A DNA stretch of 64,000 nt from Rhodospirillaceae bacterium bin65 (GCA_002238725.1 MPMX01000011.1:31843-95842); one strand, 5' to 3'. Numbered from the stretch's first letter, positions 47,294-56,267 are shown. A program made the numbers and translations. Notes: generated by a model not told the origin, from the letters alone.

Positions 47294-49908
47294 GGCAGCA
47301 GCGGGATGATGTTGACGTGGCCGTCGGCGCCGGTGGCGCCGGTCGGAGCGCGGGCGCTGGTGTTTGCATGACGCCCTCCCTGGCCGCCGCTGCCGCCGTC
47401 GCCGATTTCGATATCGAACGGCGCGTCCGCCCGGCGCAGGGTCGTCGTGGTGCGCCCGCCGGCCGAGCCGCGCGCGCCGCCGCTGCCGGAGCTGTTTCCG
47501 CGGCCAGGCGACCCGCCCGATCCGCCGGCGCCGCCGGCGGCGGTGTGGACGCCCCCGCCGGCCGTCGTGAGCCGTGTCGCGCTGCCGCTGCCGCCGCGCG
47601 ACCCGCCCTGGCCCGTAAAATCGGTGCATTGCTGCCCGTCTTTGGTGTTGTGGCACTGCCGCTCGCCGCTGCCGCCGACGCCGCCCTGGCCGCCGTCGCC
47701 GCCGGCCAGCTCGACCACCGCACCCACGATCCCCAGGTCTGTCCAGGCCTGGGGCCATGCCCACGCGCCGTCCGCCGCGATCCGGACCGGCGGCGGCAGC
47801 AGGATCGCCGGCGGCACTTGCGGCGCGGCGCGGTAGCCGTCCAGGAAGCGCCAGTAGTCGTCGCTCTCGTCGACCGCGGCGATCTCGAATTCCGATTTCG
47901 ACAGCGGCTTGTTCGCCGCAATCCGGACCTTGAACGGCGGCCGGTCCGGGTCATAGGCGCGCCACAGCGTATCGCGCGCCGCGATGCCCGGTCCGAGGCC
48001 GGCATAGGGCTCGGCCAGGGTCAGCAGGTCGGTCTCGCCGCCGGGCGGATGGCCGGGCGGCGGCAGGGCCAGCGTCTGGTGCAGTCCCAGGCCCGGCGCG
48101 TCCAGCGCCAGCCAGATCGAGCCGCCGACGCGCACCGGGCGGTCGAGGCGGGCCCGGCCGGGCGCAGCCTCGCGCAGCCGGCCGGTCACGCCGCCGGAGA
48201 CCAGATCGGCCGCCATCAGCCAGACCGAACCGCGGGTCATCAGCGCGCCCTGGCGGCCGCTGCGCCACGAGATCGCGCGCCGGCGGAAGCCCTCCTCGGC
48301 CGCGGCGGCCGCGGCGAAGAACGCCGCCTGGGCGGCCTCGGTCACGCCCTCCAGGCGCAGCTGGCGCTCGCGCACCGGCGGGTCCTCGCCGCCCGGCACC
48401 GGGATGCGCGCCGTCTCGCGGGCGTCCCACACCGTCCGGTCGTGGTAGCTGGCGACGATGGCGTCCGGCCGGCGGCCGTCGCGCCAGGCTATCGACAGGC
48501 TGCCCGGCAGCATGTTCGCCGGCGAGATCAGGCCCTGGGGCGCGTCGGCCGGGTCCGGCCAGACGACGCCGAACCGGCCCGAGGCCCAGCTGATTTCCGC
48601 CCGGCCGCAGGCGGCGATCAGCCGCTCGATCTGTTCCGCCGGGCGCGAATCGTCCTGCAAGACCAGGTCGCAGCGCAGCGGCGGATCGTGGGCTTCGCAC
48701 CAGCTGTAAAAGCGCGCCAGGCTGGGGTCGTCGACGGTGTCGCGCGGCCGGCCGGTGCCGGCGATCAGCGTGCCGGTTTCGTCGTCGTGCCAGCCGAGGG
48801 CGAAGGCGCGCAGGAGGGCCGCCGGGTTGCGGCTCGCCGCCGTCCCCGTCCAGGCGCCCGAGGCGGCCGGGATCGCGACCCGTTGCGCCCCTTCGGTCCA
48901 GAGCACGGCGTTGGCCGGCGCGCCGCGGGCGCCCTTGAGGCGGACGGCGGCCGCCGCGGACGGCGCCTTGCGCGCCGCCACCGCCGGGGCCGGTTCGAGC
49001 CAGTAGCTGCCGGCCAGCGACAGCTCGACCCGCGAGCGCGTCGTCGTCGACGGGTCACCGCCGGTCGCCGACCAGTCGCGCTCGCCGCCGGTCACCTCGA
49101 TGGCGGCATATCCCGCCGACAGGGTGTCGTTTTGCAGATCGACGCCAAGGTCGAGCGCTGGCGTGCCGCCCACGGCCGGCGAGGCGAAGCCGACGCGGCT
49201 TGTCCGCGCCCGCAGGTCGCCATTATTCGCCGAGCTGTAGAGCAGGCCGCCGACCACAGTGAGCAGGCGCGTCGCGCTGCGCGAGCGGTCGATCTGCACC
49301 GTCGCGCCGGACAGCGGCCGGCTGTTGTGATCGACGGCGCGGGCGCGCAGGGGCCAGAAATCGGAGGGCCTGTTGGCGGCGAGCGCGGCGAGCCTGGTGT
49401 TCGGCTCTGCACCCCATACCGGCGCCGTGGCGGTACTGCCGGCGTCGACCACGGCCGGGACGGCGGCCGAGGCGGCGCCGGGCGTCCATTGCGCGCCGGC
49501 CGAGCCGTACAGGGTCAGCGCGCCGATGCCGAGGTCGAGCCACGCCACCCGGTCCAGCCGCGCGCCCAGGCTGGCGTCGGCCGCGCCCGGCAGCACGACG
49601 GTGCGGTCGGTTTCGGCGTCGTCCTCGGCGACGGCGGTCGGCGACAGTATCTGCTGGGCCATCAGGTCGGGCGCCCAGCGCATGCGGCCGAGGATCAGCG
49701 TGCGCCGGCCGTATGGCCGCAGCCGGTTCGACGCGGCGCTGGCGACCAGCCGCTCGGGCGCCGCCTGCCCGCCGCCGGGACCGGCCAGCGCCGGCGTCGG
49801 CAGCGGGAACAGCGCATTGATCGCCAGGTTGCCCACGGTGACGATGGCCGCGCCGGCGAGCGCGGCGCCGATGGTGCCGAGCCCTGGGATCAGCGCCGGC
49901 ACCACGAT
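47290..49908 (-). CDS. Phage tail-tip / host-specificity protein (J-like)
   Basis: About 872 aa. A hydrophobic N-terminus (LLVAAIVVPALIPGLGTIGAALAGAAIVTVGNLAINALFP in pieces) is typical of the J-like tip proteins of alphaproteobacterial siphophages and Mu-like phages. The central part has the fibronectin/TipJ-type strands and WDARETARIPVPGG; the last ~150 residues are an exposed, Gly/Ser-rich region (GGDGGQGGVGGSGERQ and others) that could be the receptor-binding tip. GTG at 49908 is taken as start; the frame is open upstream to the amber stop of the previous gene, with no ATG. Confidence 0.7.
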   Translation of the reverse strand: MVVPALIPGLGTIGAALAGAAIVTVGNLAINALFPLPTPALAGPGGGQAAPERLVASAASNRLRPYGRRTLILGRMRWAPDLMAQQILSPTAVAEDDAETDRTVVLPGAADASLGARLDRVAWLDLGIGALTLYGSAGAQWTPGAASAAVPAVVDAGSTATAPVWGAEPNTRLAALAANRPSDFWPLRARAVDHNSRPLSGATVQIDRSRSATRLLTVVGGLLYSSANNGDLRARTSRVGFASPAVGGTPALDLGVDLQNDTLSAGYAAIEVTGGERDWSATGGDPSTTTRSRVELSLAGSYWLEPAPAVAARKAPSAAAAVRLKGARGAPANAVLWTEGAQRVAIPAASGAWTGTAASRNPAALLRAFALGWHDDETGTLIAGTGRPRDTVDDPSLARFYSWCEAHDPPLRCDLVLQDDSRPAEQIERLIAACGRAEISWASGRFGVVWPDPADAPQGLISPANMLPGSLSIAWRDGRRPDAIVASYHDRTVWDARETARIPVPGGEDPPVRERQLRLEGVTEAAQAAFFAAAAAAEEGFRRRAISWRSGRQGALMTRGSVWLMAADLVSGGVTGRLREAAPGRARLDRPVRVGGSIWLALDAPGLGLHQTLALPPPGHPPGGETDLLTLAEPYAGLGPGIAARDTLWRAYDPDRPPFKVRIAANKPLSKSEFEIAAVDESDDYWRFLDGYRAAPQVPPAILLPPPVRIAADGAWAWPQAWTDLGIVGAVVELAGGDGGQGGVGGSGERQCHNTKDGQQCTDFTGQGGSRGGSGSATRLTTAGGGVHTAAGGAGGSGGSPGRGNSSGSGGARGSAGGRTTTTLRRADAPFDIEIGDGGSGGQGGRHANTSARAPTGATGADGHVNIIPLLP

Positions 49909-50037
49909 GGCGGCGACCAGCAGGGCGATCTGGAGGATCGGCCGGATAATCCGCCCGCGCGGCAGGGCCGTCAGGGCAAGCGCCTGGCCGGATTGCGCCG
50001 GCGGCGCGGGCGTCGCTTCGCCTCGGCCGCCCGCGGC

Positions 50038-50457
50038 CTACCGCAGCGCGAAGGCGCCGTCGGCCTGGGTGTCCAGCGCGACGGCGACCAGGTCGAGGGC
50101 GCGCGCGGCGATCTCGAAGGGCTGGCCCTCGGCCAGCGCGACCGCCTCGGCCATCTGGTGGCGCGAGATCGCTATGGCGCCGAAGCGAACGACCAGCCAT
50201 GTGACGTTCGCCGGCACGTCAGCCGCCGCCGCGTTCCACGGGCTGGTCACGACACCGTCGTTTTCCGCGACCGCCCCGTCCTGGCGGATGCCCGCGGCGG
50301 CGACGGCGATCCGCGCATAGGTGCGCCCGCCGCCCGTCGGCAGCTCGTTCTGGTCGCCGGCCGCGTCGGGGTCGCCCGAGTGCAGGCTGATCGTCCAGGG
50401 CTCGGCCGCGAATTTCTGCGCCACCCAGGCGGCGCCGGTCGCAAGGAAACTGGTCAT
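50038..50457 (-). CDS. Phage structural protein, tail-associated
   Basis: 139 aa. The pattern PWTISLHSGDPDAAGDQNEL ... GRTYARIAV ... VTSPWNAAAADVP matches a phage structural family with SLHtgDPG and NEL-YAR motifs, usually coded near tail-fibre or tip genes. Its TAG stop is in the same frame as the tail-tip gene that follows. No membrane helix. Confidence 0.55.
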   Translation of the reverse strand: MTSFLATGAAWVAQKFAAEPWTISLHSGDPDAAGDQNELPTGGGRTYARIAVAAAGIRQDGAVAENDGVVTSPWNAAAADVPANVTWLVVRFGAIAISRHQMAEAVALAEGQPFEIAARALDLVAVALDTQADGAFALR

Positions 50458-50466
50458 GGCATTCCC

Positions 50467-50637
50467 CTAAACGTCGAAAATCAGTTGGCCGACCTCGAAG
50501 GCGACCGGATCGGCGCGGGTGTCCGGGTCGCTCACCGGCACCTCGATATCCGGGAACAGGACCGCGGCCTCTTCGGCCGGGTCCGGCGCGCCGGCGGCCG
50601 GCGCGGCGGCCGCCGGGGTTTTCGGATCGACCGTCAT
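50467..50637 (-). CDS. Small phage protein, 56 aa
   Basis: Begins MTVDPKTPAAAAPAAG and ends VAFEVGQLIFDV. Its ATG overlaps the stop of the gpT-like remnant (ATGA), so it is translationally coupled, and it ends 9 bp before the next gene. Ala/Pro-rich start, acidic middle; no recognised family. Confidence 0.5.
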   Translation of the reverse strand: MTVDPKTPAAAAPAAGAPDPAEEAAVLFPDIEVPVSDPDTRADPVAFEVGQLIFDV

Positions 50638-50858
50638 CCTTGCGGCTGCGCGTCGATATCGAGCGGGCTCGTGGCGCCGCCCGGCTCAAGGCAGACCACG
50701 CTTAGGGCGCCCTGCTGCTCGGCGTTGCGGCCGTCCAGCAGCGGCAGGCTGCCGTTCGGCGCGACCGTGCAGAACGGCGCGTAAAAATTCCGCCCTTCGC
50801 CCGAGGCCGTGTTGAATCCCGTGTAGAGGAGGTCCAGGTTGCCGCGGTTGATAATCAT
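50634..50858 (-). pseudogene. Major head subunit gpT-like remnant
   Basis: 74 aa. The first ~20 residues (MIINRGNLDLLYTGFNTASG) resemble the N-terminus of Mu gpT-type major capsid proteins, which are about 300 aa. The rest does not match and the reading frame ends early, so I read it as the head of a capsid gene joined to unrelated sequence by deletion. It lies where gpT is expected, just after the decoration protein. It could also be an independent small gene. Confidence 0.5.
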
Positions 50859-50924
50859 TGCCTTGTCTCCGGGCTGGCGCCGGCCCCAGGGGGAAGGGCG
50901 CCGAGGGGGCCGCGCCTGGCGGCG

Positions 50925-51344
50925 TCAGGTGTAGAGAAAGCCGGTCGCCACCCAGGCGCCGGCGTCGTCGATCTCGACCAGCTTGCCGACGGCCACGCCG
51001 GCGGCGTTGGCCGCCTTGCGGATCGTCTGGTCGTCCTCGACAAAGACCTTGTCGCCGACCTCCGCGGCCGCGACGGCGTCGGCCGCCAGGTTGTCCCAGC
51101 GGAAAATGCCCTGGCGACACTCGACGAAGGTGTCGCCGGCCGCGCCGGATTTCGCCGGGTGCTCGGCCCGGCCGACCGGGACGTGACTGGCGGCCTTGGT
51201 CGCCGGCACGGCGAGGCCCTTGTCATCCAGCATGACCAGGGAGCCGGCATGGATCGTCGTGCTCGCCTTCATCTTGTAGCCGGCGACGATGCCCTCGGGG
51301 TGGGTGCGCCGCGGCGTGCGGCGGTCGGCGGAAAGCGCGGCCAT
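50925..51344 (-). CDS. Phage capsid decoration/cement-like protein
   Basis: 139 aa. AGYKMKASTTIHAGSLVMLD, PVGRAEHPAKSG, GIFRWDNLA and VEDDQTIRKAANAAGV match the DUF2190-like proteins encoded between the protease/scaffold and gpT in Mu-like phages. The start overlaps the protease stop by one base (TGATG). Confidence 0.65.
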   Translation of the reverse strand: MAALSADRRTPRRTHPEGIVAGYKMKASTTIHAGSLVMLDDKGLAVPATKAASHVPVGRAEHPAKSGAAGDTFVECRQGIFRWDNLAADAVAAAEVGDKVFVEDDQTIRKAANAAGVAVGKLVEIDDAGAWVATGFLYT

Positions 51345-52495
51345 CAGGCAGCCTCCTCACGTTGCGCGGCGCCGCGGGCGCGGGCCGCCTTGAACTTGTC
51401 CGGCGCCAGGCCCATGGCCTTGCAGACCGCCAGCTCCTCGGTGTCGAGGTCGGCGTCGGGATCGCGCGCCGGCCGGCCGGTCATGCCGGCGAGCCGGCCC
51501 GGTGTGACGATGGCCGGGGCGGTCTTGACGTAAGCCGCGAAATCCGCCGGATCGGCCTTGGCCCGGCCGAGCGCCCAATCGCGCTGGGCCGGCGAAATCT
51601 TGCCTTCGGCGACCGCGGCGTCGACGGCGGCCGTCGCCTTTTCCGTCGCCCGGTCGTCGCGCAGCTCGGTCAGCTCGCCGGCGACCCGGTCGAACTCCTC
51701 GCGCGGCACGAATTTGCCGGAGTCGGGATCGGCGCTGGCGGCGGCCGTCGCCGTCGCCTGGACCTTGGTCTCGATATCCGCCGGCGTGGCGGTCTCGGCC
51801 AGGCCGGCGGCCTTGGCGACGGTTTTGAGGCCGCCGGCGGCGGCGGCCGCGGCGGTCTCGACGGCCTCCGGCCCGGCATCGTCGGCCAGGCCGAAGGCGG
51901 TGGCGATCTTGGCGAGCGCCGCCTGGGCGGCGGCGGCGGCCTTGGCGGCGGCGATTGCCTCGTCGTCGCCGGCGTCGGCCTTGAGGCCGAGCGCCTTGAG
52001 CAGGTCTTCGAGTTTCACGTCGGTCTCCTGGGTTTGGGCGGAGGCGATGGCCCGCATGTAGAGGGCGGGATTGTTGGTCAGCGCCGCGCCGACGACGCGG
52101 GTCACGGCGCGGGTCGCCTTGCGATAGTCGAACAGTGGCGAAATGAAGCGATACTCGCGGCCGCGCAGCATGGCGGCGGCGCGCTCGGTCCAGTCGACCT
52201 CGCCCCACACGGCGCCATCGCGGGCGAACACGCGCTTGATCCAGCCGGCCGCCGGGGCCGGCTGCCCGTTGCTTTTCGCCAACTCGCCCTGGTGCTCGTA
52301 GTCGACGGGCAGATCGGCGGCGAGCGCGCGCGACGCGGCAACGACCGCCTCTGCGTCCGGGTTGTGCCAGGCCTCGCGGCTGTCGTGGGGGCGCGTCTCG
52401 ACCTTGCCGGCCGGCAGCAGCAGGATTTCCCGCGGGGGATCGTTGCCGTCGGGCAGGGCGTGGGCGAGCGCGGCGCGGGCGGTTTTCGCGGTCAT
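51344..52495 (-). CDS. Mu-like phage protease/scaffold (gpI type)
   Basis: 383 aa from the ATG at 52495. N-terminal domain with EILLLPAGKVETRPHDSREA, LPVDYEHQGELAKSNG (catalytic His region), AGWIKRVFARDGAVWGEVDWTERA and REYRFISPLF is the Mu-like protease. The Ala-rich helical C-terminus (about 170-330) is the scaffold part. It processes the capsid during assembly. First gene of the left, minus-strand structural arm. Confidence 0.82.
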   Translation of the reverse strand: MTAKTARAALAHALPDGNDPPREILLLPAGKVETRPHDSREAWHNPDAEAVVAASRALAADLPVDYEHQGELAKSNGQPAPAAGWIKRVFARDGAVWGEVDWTERAAAMLRGREYRFISPLFDYRKATRAVTRVVGAALTNNPALYMRAIASAQTQETDVKLEDLLKALGLKADAGDDEAIAAAKAAAAAQAALAKIATAFGLADDAGPEAVETAAAAAAGGLKTVAKAAGLAETATPADIETKVQATATAAASADPDSGKFVPREEFDRVAGELTELRDDRATEKATAAVDAAVAEGKISPAQRDWALGRAKADPADFAAYVKTAPAIVTPGRLAGMTGRPARDPDADLDTEELAVCKAMGLAPDKFKAARARGAAQREEAA

Positions 52496-52527
52496 GGCGG
52501 CGGATAATGCGCCGCCGAAACGCGCCT

Positions 52528-52553
52528 GTGCACCGAACCATGGTCCGGTGCAC
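52528..52553. promoter_or_regulatory. 26-bp near-perfect palindrome between divergent genes
   Basis: Arms GTGCACCG (52528-52535) and CGGTGCAC (52546-52553) flank ACCATGGT (52537-52544), itself a palindrome; only one symmetric pair (52536/52545) mismatches. It lies 33 bp above the protease start and 171 bp above the methylase start, a good place for an operator. Confidence 0.5.
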
Positions 52554-52723
52554 GGTCGGCGCCGGGTCGGCTCAAATAGGCGCCTCCCCTTCGCCGACCG
52601 GGCGGGGGCCGGGATGCGCGAACATCCCGAGCCGGGCGCCACAACGCCCACGACCGCAACCGGCCGCGTCGCGGCCGTCCCGCCACCCCGCACGGGGCGG
52701 GCGCATTATCGTGGGAGCCGCCC

Positions 52724-53569
52724 GTGGCGTCGAATCGGAATCCTTCCCCGAAGCCTGCCCCGGACACCGGTCCGGAGCCGCTGCGCGACATCGCGCCGGC
52801 CGAGCCCATCGCCCCGTTTCTCGGCGGCAAGCGGCTGCTGGCGAAGCGCATCATCGCCCGCATCGAGGCGGTGCCGCACCGCTGCTATGCCGAGCCCTTC
52901 GTCGGCATGGGCGGCGTGTTCCTGCGCCGGCCGAAGCGGCCCAAGGTCGAGGCGATCAACGATGTCAACGGTGAGATCGCCAACCTGTTCCGCATCCTGC
53001 GCGAGCACCCGGACGAGCTGGCGCAGCAATTCCGCTGGGCGGTCGCCTCGCGCCACGATTTCCGGCGACTGGTCAAGACGCCGCCGGAGGTGCTGACCGA
53101 CGTGCAACGCGCCGCCCGGTTCGCCTATCTCCAGACCCTCGCCTTTGCCGGCAAGCTCGACGCCTCCGGCATGGCCCTCGGCCCGTACTATCCCTGCCGC
53201 TTCAGAACCGAGCGCATCCTCGGCCTGATCGCGGCGGCGCACCGGCGGCTCCAGGGCGTCCATATCGAGGCCCTGGACTGGCGCGAGTTCCTGCGGCGAT
53301 ACGACAAGCCCTTCACCCTGTTCTATCTCGACCCGCCCTATTGGGGCCACGAAACCGACTATGGCCGGGGGATATTCGCGCGCGAGGATTTCGCTGCCAT
53401 GGCGGAGCTGCTGCGCGGCCTCAAAGGCCGGTTCATCCTGTCGCTCAACGACCGGCCGGAGGTGCGGGAGACCTTCGGCGGCTTCGATTTCGAGACGGTC
53501 GGCACGACCTACACGGCGAACGCGAAACGCGCGCGCGCCGTCGGCGAAGTCCTGATCGTCGGCGGGTGA
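52724..53569 (+). CDS. DNA adenine methylase (D12 class), first copy
   Basis: 281 aa from a GTG start. PIAPFLGGKRLLAKRI is the SAM motif, AEPFVGMGGVFLRRP the second, and LFYLDPPYWG carries the catalytic DPPY. Dam-like N6-adenine methylases in phages protect DNA or alter packaging. It is divergent from the protease gene, very GC-rich like the phage genes, and converges on the second methylase. Confidence 0.9.
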   Translation: MASNRNPSPKPAPDTGPEPLRDIAPAEPIAPFLGGKRLLAKRIIARIEAVPHRCYAEPFVGMGGVFLRRPKRPKVEAINDVNGEIANLFRILREHPDELAQQFRWAVASRHDFRRLVKTPPEVLTDVQRAARFAYLQTLAFAGKLDASGMALGPYYPCRFRTERILGLIAAAHRRLQGVHIEALDWREFLRRYDKPFTLFYLDPPYWGHETDYGRGIFAREDFAAMAELLRGLKGRFILSLNDRPEVRETFGGFDFETVGTTYTANAKRARAVGEVLIVGG

Positions 53570-53623
53570 TACGACGCGACCGGCCGGGTCGGGTCAATTA
53601 TCAAGATGACGGAGCAGCCACTC

Positions 53624-54487
53624 CTATGCCGCTCCTTCCCTCGCGGTGCTCTGCGCGGGAACCTTCAACCCCTTCGAGACGATCATCAATTCGGTCCCGA
53701 CGCGTTTGCGCTGTGCGGAATAATTGATATCGATGGGAAACTGTCGTCGACCGCGATAAAGCGCAGCGATCTCCGGCACAGCATCGTAAGTCACGATCCA
53801 TGGATTTTCGAGGGCGAGAAGATCGCCAGATAGGTTTTCGTGATCCTTTGACCGGTATGCGTTCCGGTAAAGACTGGCGCCTTTCGCAAAATAGGGCGGA
53901 TCGACGAAAAAAAACGTCGCCTCCGGAAGCTGGCCGCGGCTGGCGGCGATGAACTCGCGGGCGTCCTGCCCTGTAAGGTGGATGCGGTCGCGGTAAACGG
54001 CGATGCGCCGAACGCGGCGGGTCAACTCCGCCCGGTTGAATCGGCAATCGAGCTTGTATCGACCGTTCTGGGCGAACCCGCCGATCAGGCCGCCGCTGCC
54101 GATTATGCCCGACCGGTTGGTCCGGTTCAAAAAGAACGCCGCGAACCCGAGATCCACCGGGGCCGAGGTATCTGCGCGGCGGTAAACGTCGCGCTGACTG
54201 TGCCACTCTTCGATTGTGATTGGCGTTTTTTCGATCTTAGCGACAAGTGCGTCGGTATGATCGAGGGCGCTGTGCCAAAACGCCCATATGGCTCGGTCCA
54301 AATCGTTGATGTGGATGTCGCTGACATGGCCGCCGTAGAGCAAGGAAAGCGCCAATCCGCCTCCGCCGGCAAACGGCTCCACATAGCGCCGTCGCTCCAG
54401 TTTGTTCGCCCTAAGAATGGCAGCAATACGCTTGTACAGGCAGGCCTTGCCGCCCGGATACCGCAACGGAGACGGCGATCTAGGCAT
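53624..54487 (-). CDS. DNA adenine methylase (D12 class), second copy
   Basis: 287 aa. SPLRYPGGKACLYKRI and VEPFAGGGGLALSLL bind SAM; FFFVDPPYFAKG is the catalytic motif. It is only distantly similar to the first copy. Base composition is lower in GC than the flanking phage genes and it is followed upstream by the ParB-like gene on the same strand (37 bp), so the two may form a pair acquired together. Confidence 0.9.
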   Translation of the reverse strand: MPRSPSPLRYPGGKACLYKRIAAILRANKLERRRYVEPFAGGGGLALSLLYGGHVSDIHINDLDRAIWAFWHSALDHTDALVAKIEKTPITIEEWHSQRDVYRRADTSAPVDLGFAAFFLNRTNRSGIIGSGGLIGGFAQNGRYKLDCRFNRAELTRRVRRIAVYRDRIHLTGQDAREFIAASRGQLPEATFFFVDPPYFAKGASLYRNAYRSKDHENLSGDLLALENPWIVTYDAVPEIAALYRGRRQFPIDINYSAQRKRVGTELMIVSKGLKVPAQSTAREGAA

Positions 54488-54524
54488 GTCTAGGAAGGTG
54501 CGGCCTGCCCCGCAACCCTGTGCC

Positions 54525-55784
54525 CTAGGTCGACCCCCGAGCCTCCTGCGCGCATTCGAGGATTACCGGCTTCAGCGTTTCCATGTCGTTGGCCAGTTGC
54601 TCGCCGCTGAAAGCGGCCGAAGTGCTGTGATGCTTGGTCGTGTTGCCGAAATCCGCGATGCGCTTCAGAGCTTCCTGCGCAACTTTCCTGCTCGATTTGT
54701 CGTCGAGGCCGTATTTGCTGAGACGACTGGCACTCAGGAATCCGGTGAAATTTGTCTGATCCCTGCGCCCTGCCGCCGCCGTAAGGGTCTCGAAAAAGGC
54801 CCAGAGGCCAACCGCGACAAGCGGCGTATGTGCCTCAAGAGACACTGTGCAGACCGAATGATAGAGACGCTGCAACTTGTAGTTGTTCAGGCTCTCCAAC
54901 GCATTTCGGATATCGTTATCGAGAGGAATTTTTCTCCTCTTCCGCGGACCGGACTGTGAAGACCCTTGCTCTGAAGAGGATGTTGACTGAAGCGATTCGG
55001 GCTCGATTCTGTCCTTAGACAGTTCCTCAAGAGATTCCAAAGATTGGGCATAGGCCACGTGCTCTGCAGCCTTGGTTCGCGAATTAACGGACCCAGAGAT
55101 CAAATCACCGATGAATTTCTTGAGCAAGAACCCGAAATCCTTTGCGGGGCGGTTACGGCAAACTTCGGACGCGTTGCTATCGTCTATGCCCAGGGTGTTG
55201 CGGAACACCGGATTCGCAAGATACCGCTGAACGGTTGTAAGCTTGCCCTTGCGCTGATCCGCAGAGATGAGGCCTTCCTCTTCTGCATGATCCAGTATCG
55301 CTAGGGCGATACGGTTCTTCTTGCCGCCGCTGAAGCGTTGTTTTTGTTCGGCGTTCCAGTTCTTTAGTCCGATTCCGCCTTGTTCGCCCGAATGCCTTCG
55401 CTCCATCCATAAACGCAGCGCGGCGTCTTCTGGTTCATCGAATACCACGCAGGGCACTTCGGAGATTGCGCTCCAGTTCTCCGCTAGCTTCTCGAAATTT
55501 TGCTGCAACTTCGACGGTGCCAGTTGAGGGTCGTTGAGAAGCTTGATCGCGCACAGCCGTCTATTCCCTTCGGCCACGACATACGCGTCCTCTCCGTCTG
55601 GAAACACGGCGAGCTTCTCCAAGGGGCTGAGTCCGTGTTGCGCGATGTCGCGGGCGAGCCTAGACACGGCCTCATTCTCGCAGAGTTGAAGAATAGCGCC
55701 TTCTTCGGATTCCTCTCTCTGATGTCGTGGGTTTTCCTGATTCAGGAAAAGGCGGCTGACCGAAATAGTTTTCTCAACTGGCAT
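54525..55784 (-). CDS. ParB-like N-terminal domain protein
   Basis: 419 aa. The N-terminus ISVSRLFLNQENPRHQRE and VVAEGNRRLCAIKLL is the ParB/sulfiredoxin-like fold with the GNRR box (NTPase/nuclease pocket of ParB relatives). The middle is helical, and the C-terminal ~150 residues have no family I recognise (SLEAHTPLVAVGLWAFFETL). No ParA is nearby, so chromosome partition is unlikely; pairing with a methylase suggests a DNA-modification or defence role. Noticeably less GC-rich than its surroundings, consistent with transfer. Confidence 0.75.
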   Translation of the reverse strand: MPVEKTISVSRLFLNQENPRHQREESEEGAILQLCENEAVSRLARDIAQHGLSPLEKLAVFPDGEDAYVVAEGNRRLCAIKLLNDPQLAPSKLQQNFEKLAENWSAISEVPCVVFDEPEDAALRLWMERRHSGEQGGIGLKNWNAEQKQRFSGGKKNRIALAILDHAEEEGLISADQRKGKLTTVQRYLANPVFRNTLGIDDSNASEVCRNRPAKDFGFLLKKFIGDLISGSVNSRTKAAEHVAYAQSLESLEELSKDRIEPESLQSTSSSEQGSSQSGPRKRRKIPLDNDIRNALESLNNYKLQRLYHSVCTVSLEAHTPLVAVGLWAFFETLTAAAGRRDQTNFTGFLSASRLSKYGLDDKSSRKVAQEALKRIADFGNTTKHHSTSAAFSGEQLANDMETLKPVILECAQEARGST

Positions 55785-55836
55785 GACTTACCTTTAGCCG
55801 GAACACAAATACGGCTCAACTGCTTTGACAAGTTAG

Positions 55837-56256
55837 TCACTTCAATTTTGTTGGGAACGCTCTACAACACCTTAGAGCTACGCCGTTTAATTCGCTATCG
55901 TCTCCAGCCCCTTGAGGCGAATCCACCTTCAGTGACAATCCACAAACGAAGGAGCCAGCAGGACAGTAGGTCACTTCGCGCCACGATCCACGAGGTCCTT
56001 CACCAAACACCTTAATTTTCTCTTTGAATTTAATTCTCTTCTTGGACGTAAGATTCATCTCAATATTTGAGAGCTTCTTTTGCATGCCGGCCACCGTCTG
56101 GCTCTCGCTAAGTTTTCTTTCAGTCAAACCACCAAACGATTCGATCATACCCCCGTCCGAGAAATAACCCCATACACCAAAAACTATTGCGACCAATACT
56201 GCGCCAGCTGCTACACCTATCGCGTCGCTCGCTATTTTTTTCTTTTCTTTTGTCAT
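55837..56256 (-). CDS. Membrane-anchored VMO-I-like protein
   Basis: 139 aa from the ATG at 56256. One membrane helix (about 11-32) after a short Lys-rich start, then a coiled linker (35-75) and a C-terminal domain with WREVTYCPAGSFVCGLSLKV and DSPQGAGDDSELNGVALRC. That Cys-rich pattern with QGxGDDxxLN is the hallmark of vitelline membrane outer layer protein I repeats. Function in bacteria is unknown. AT-richer than the phage genes; the frame extends upstream through the repressor gene, but that part is not homologous. Confidence 0.6.
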   Translation of the reverse strand: MTKEKKKIASDAIGVAAGAVLVAIVFGVWGYFSDGGMIESFGGLTERKLSESQTVAGMQKKLSNIEMNLTSKKRIKFKEKIKVFGEGPRGSWREVTYCPAGSFVCGLSLKVDSPQGAGDDSELNGVALRCCRAFPTKLK

Positions 56257-56267
56257 CTTTCCGCCCC

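Noticed and set aside
47284..50784. 1166-aa open frame on the plus strand opposite the tail-tip gene
   Set aside because: It is antisense to homologous phage genes, is extremely Arg/Ala/Gly-rich without motifs, and exists because the region is very GC-rich.
54525..55784. ParB of a plasmid partition system
   Set aside because: No ParA and no visible parS-like cluster; the C-terminus does not resemble partition ParB.
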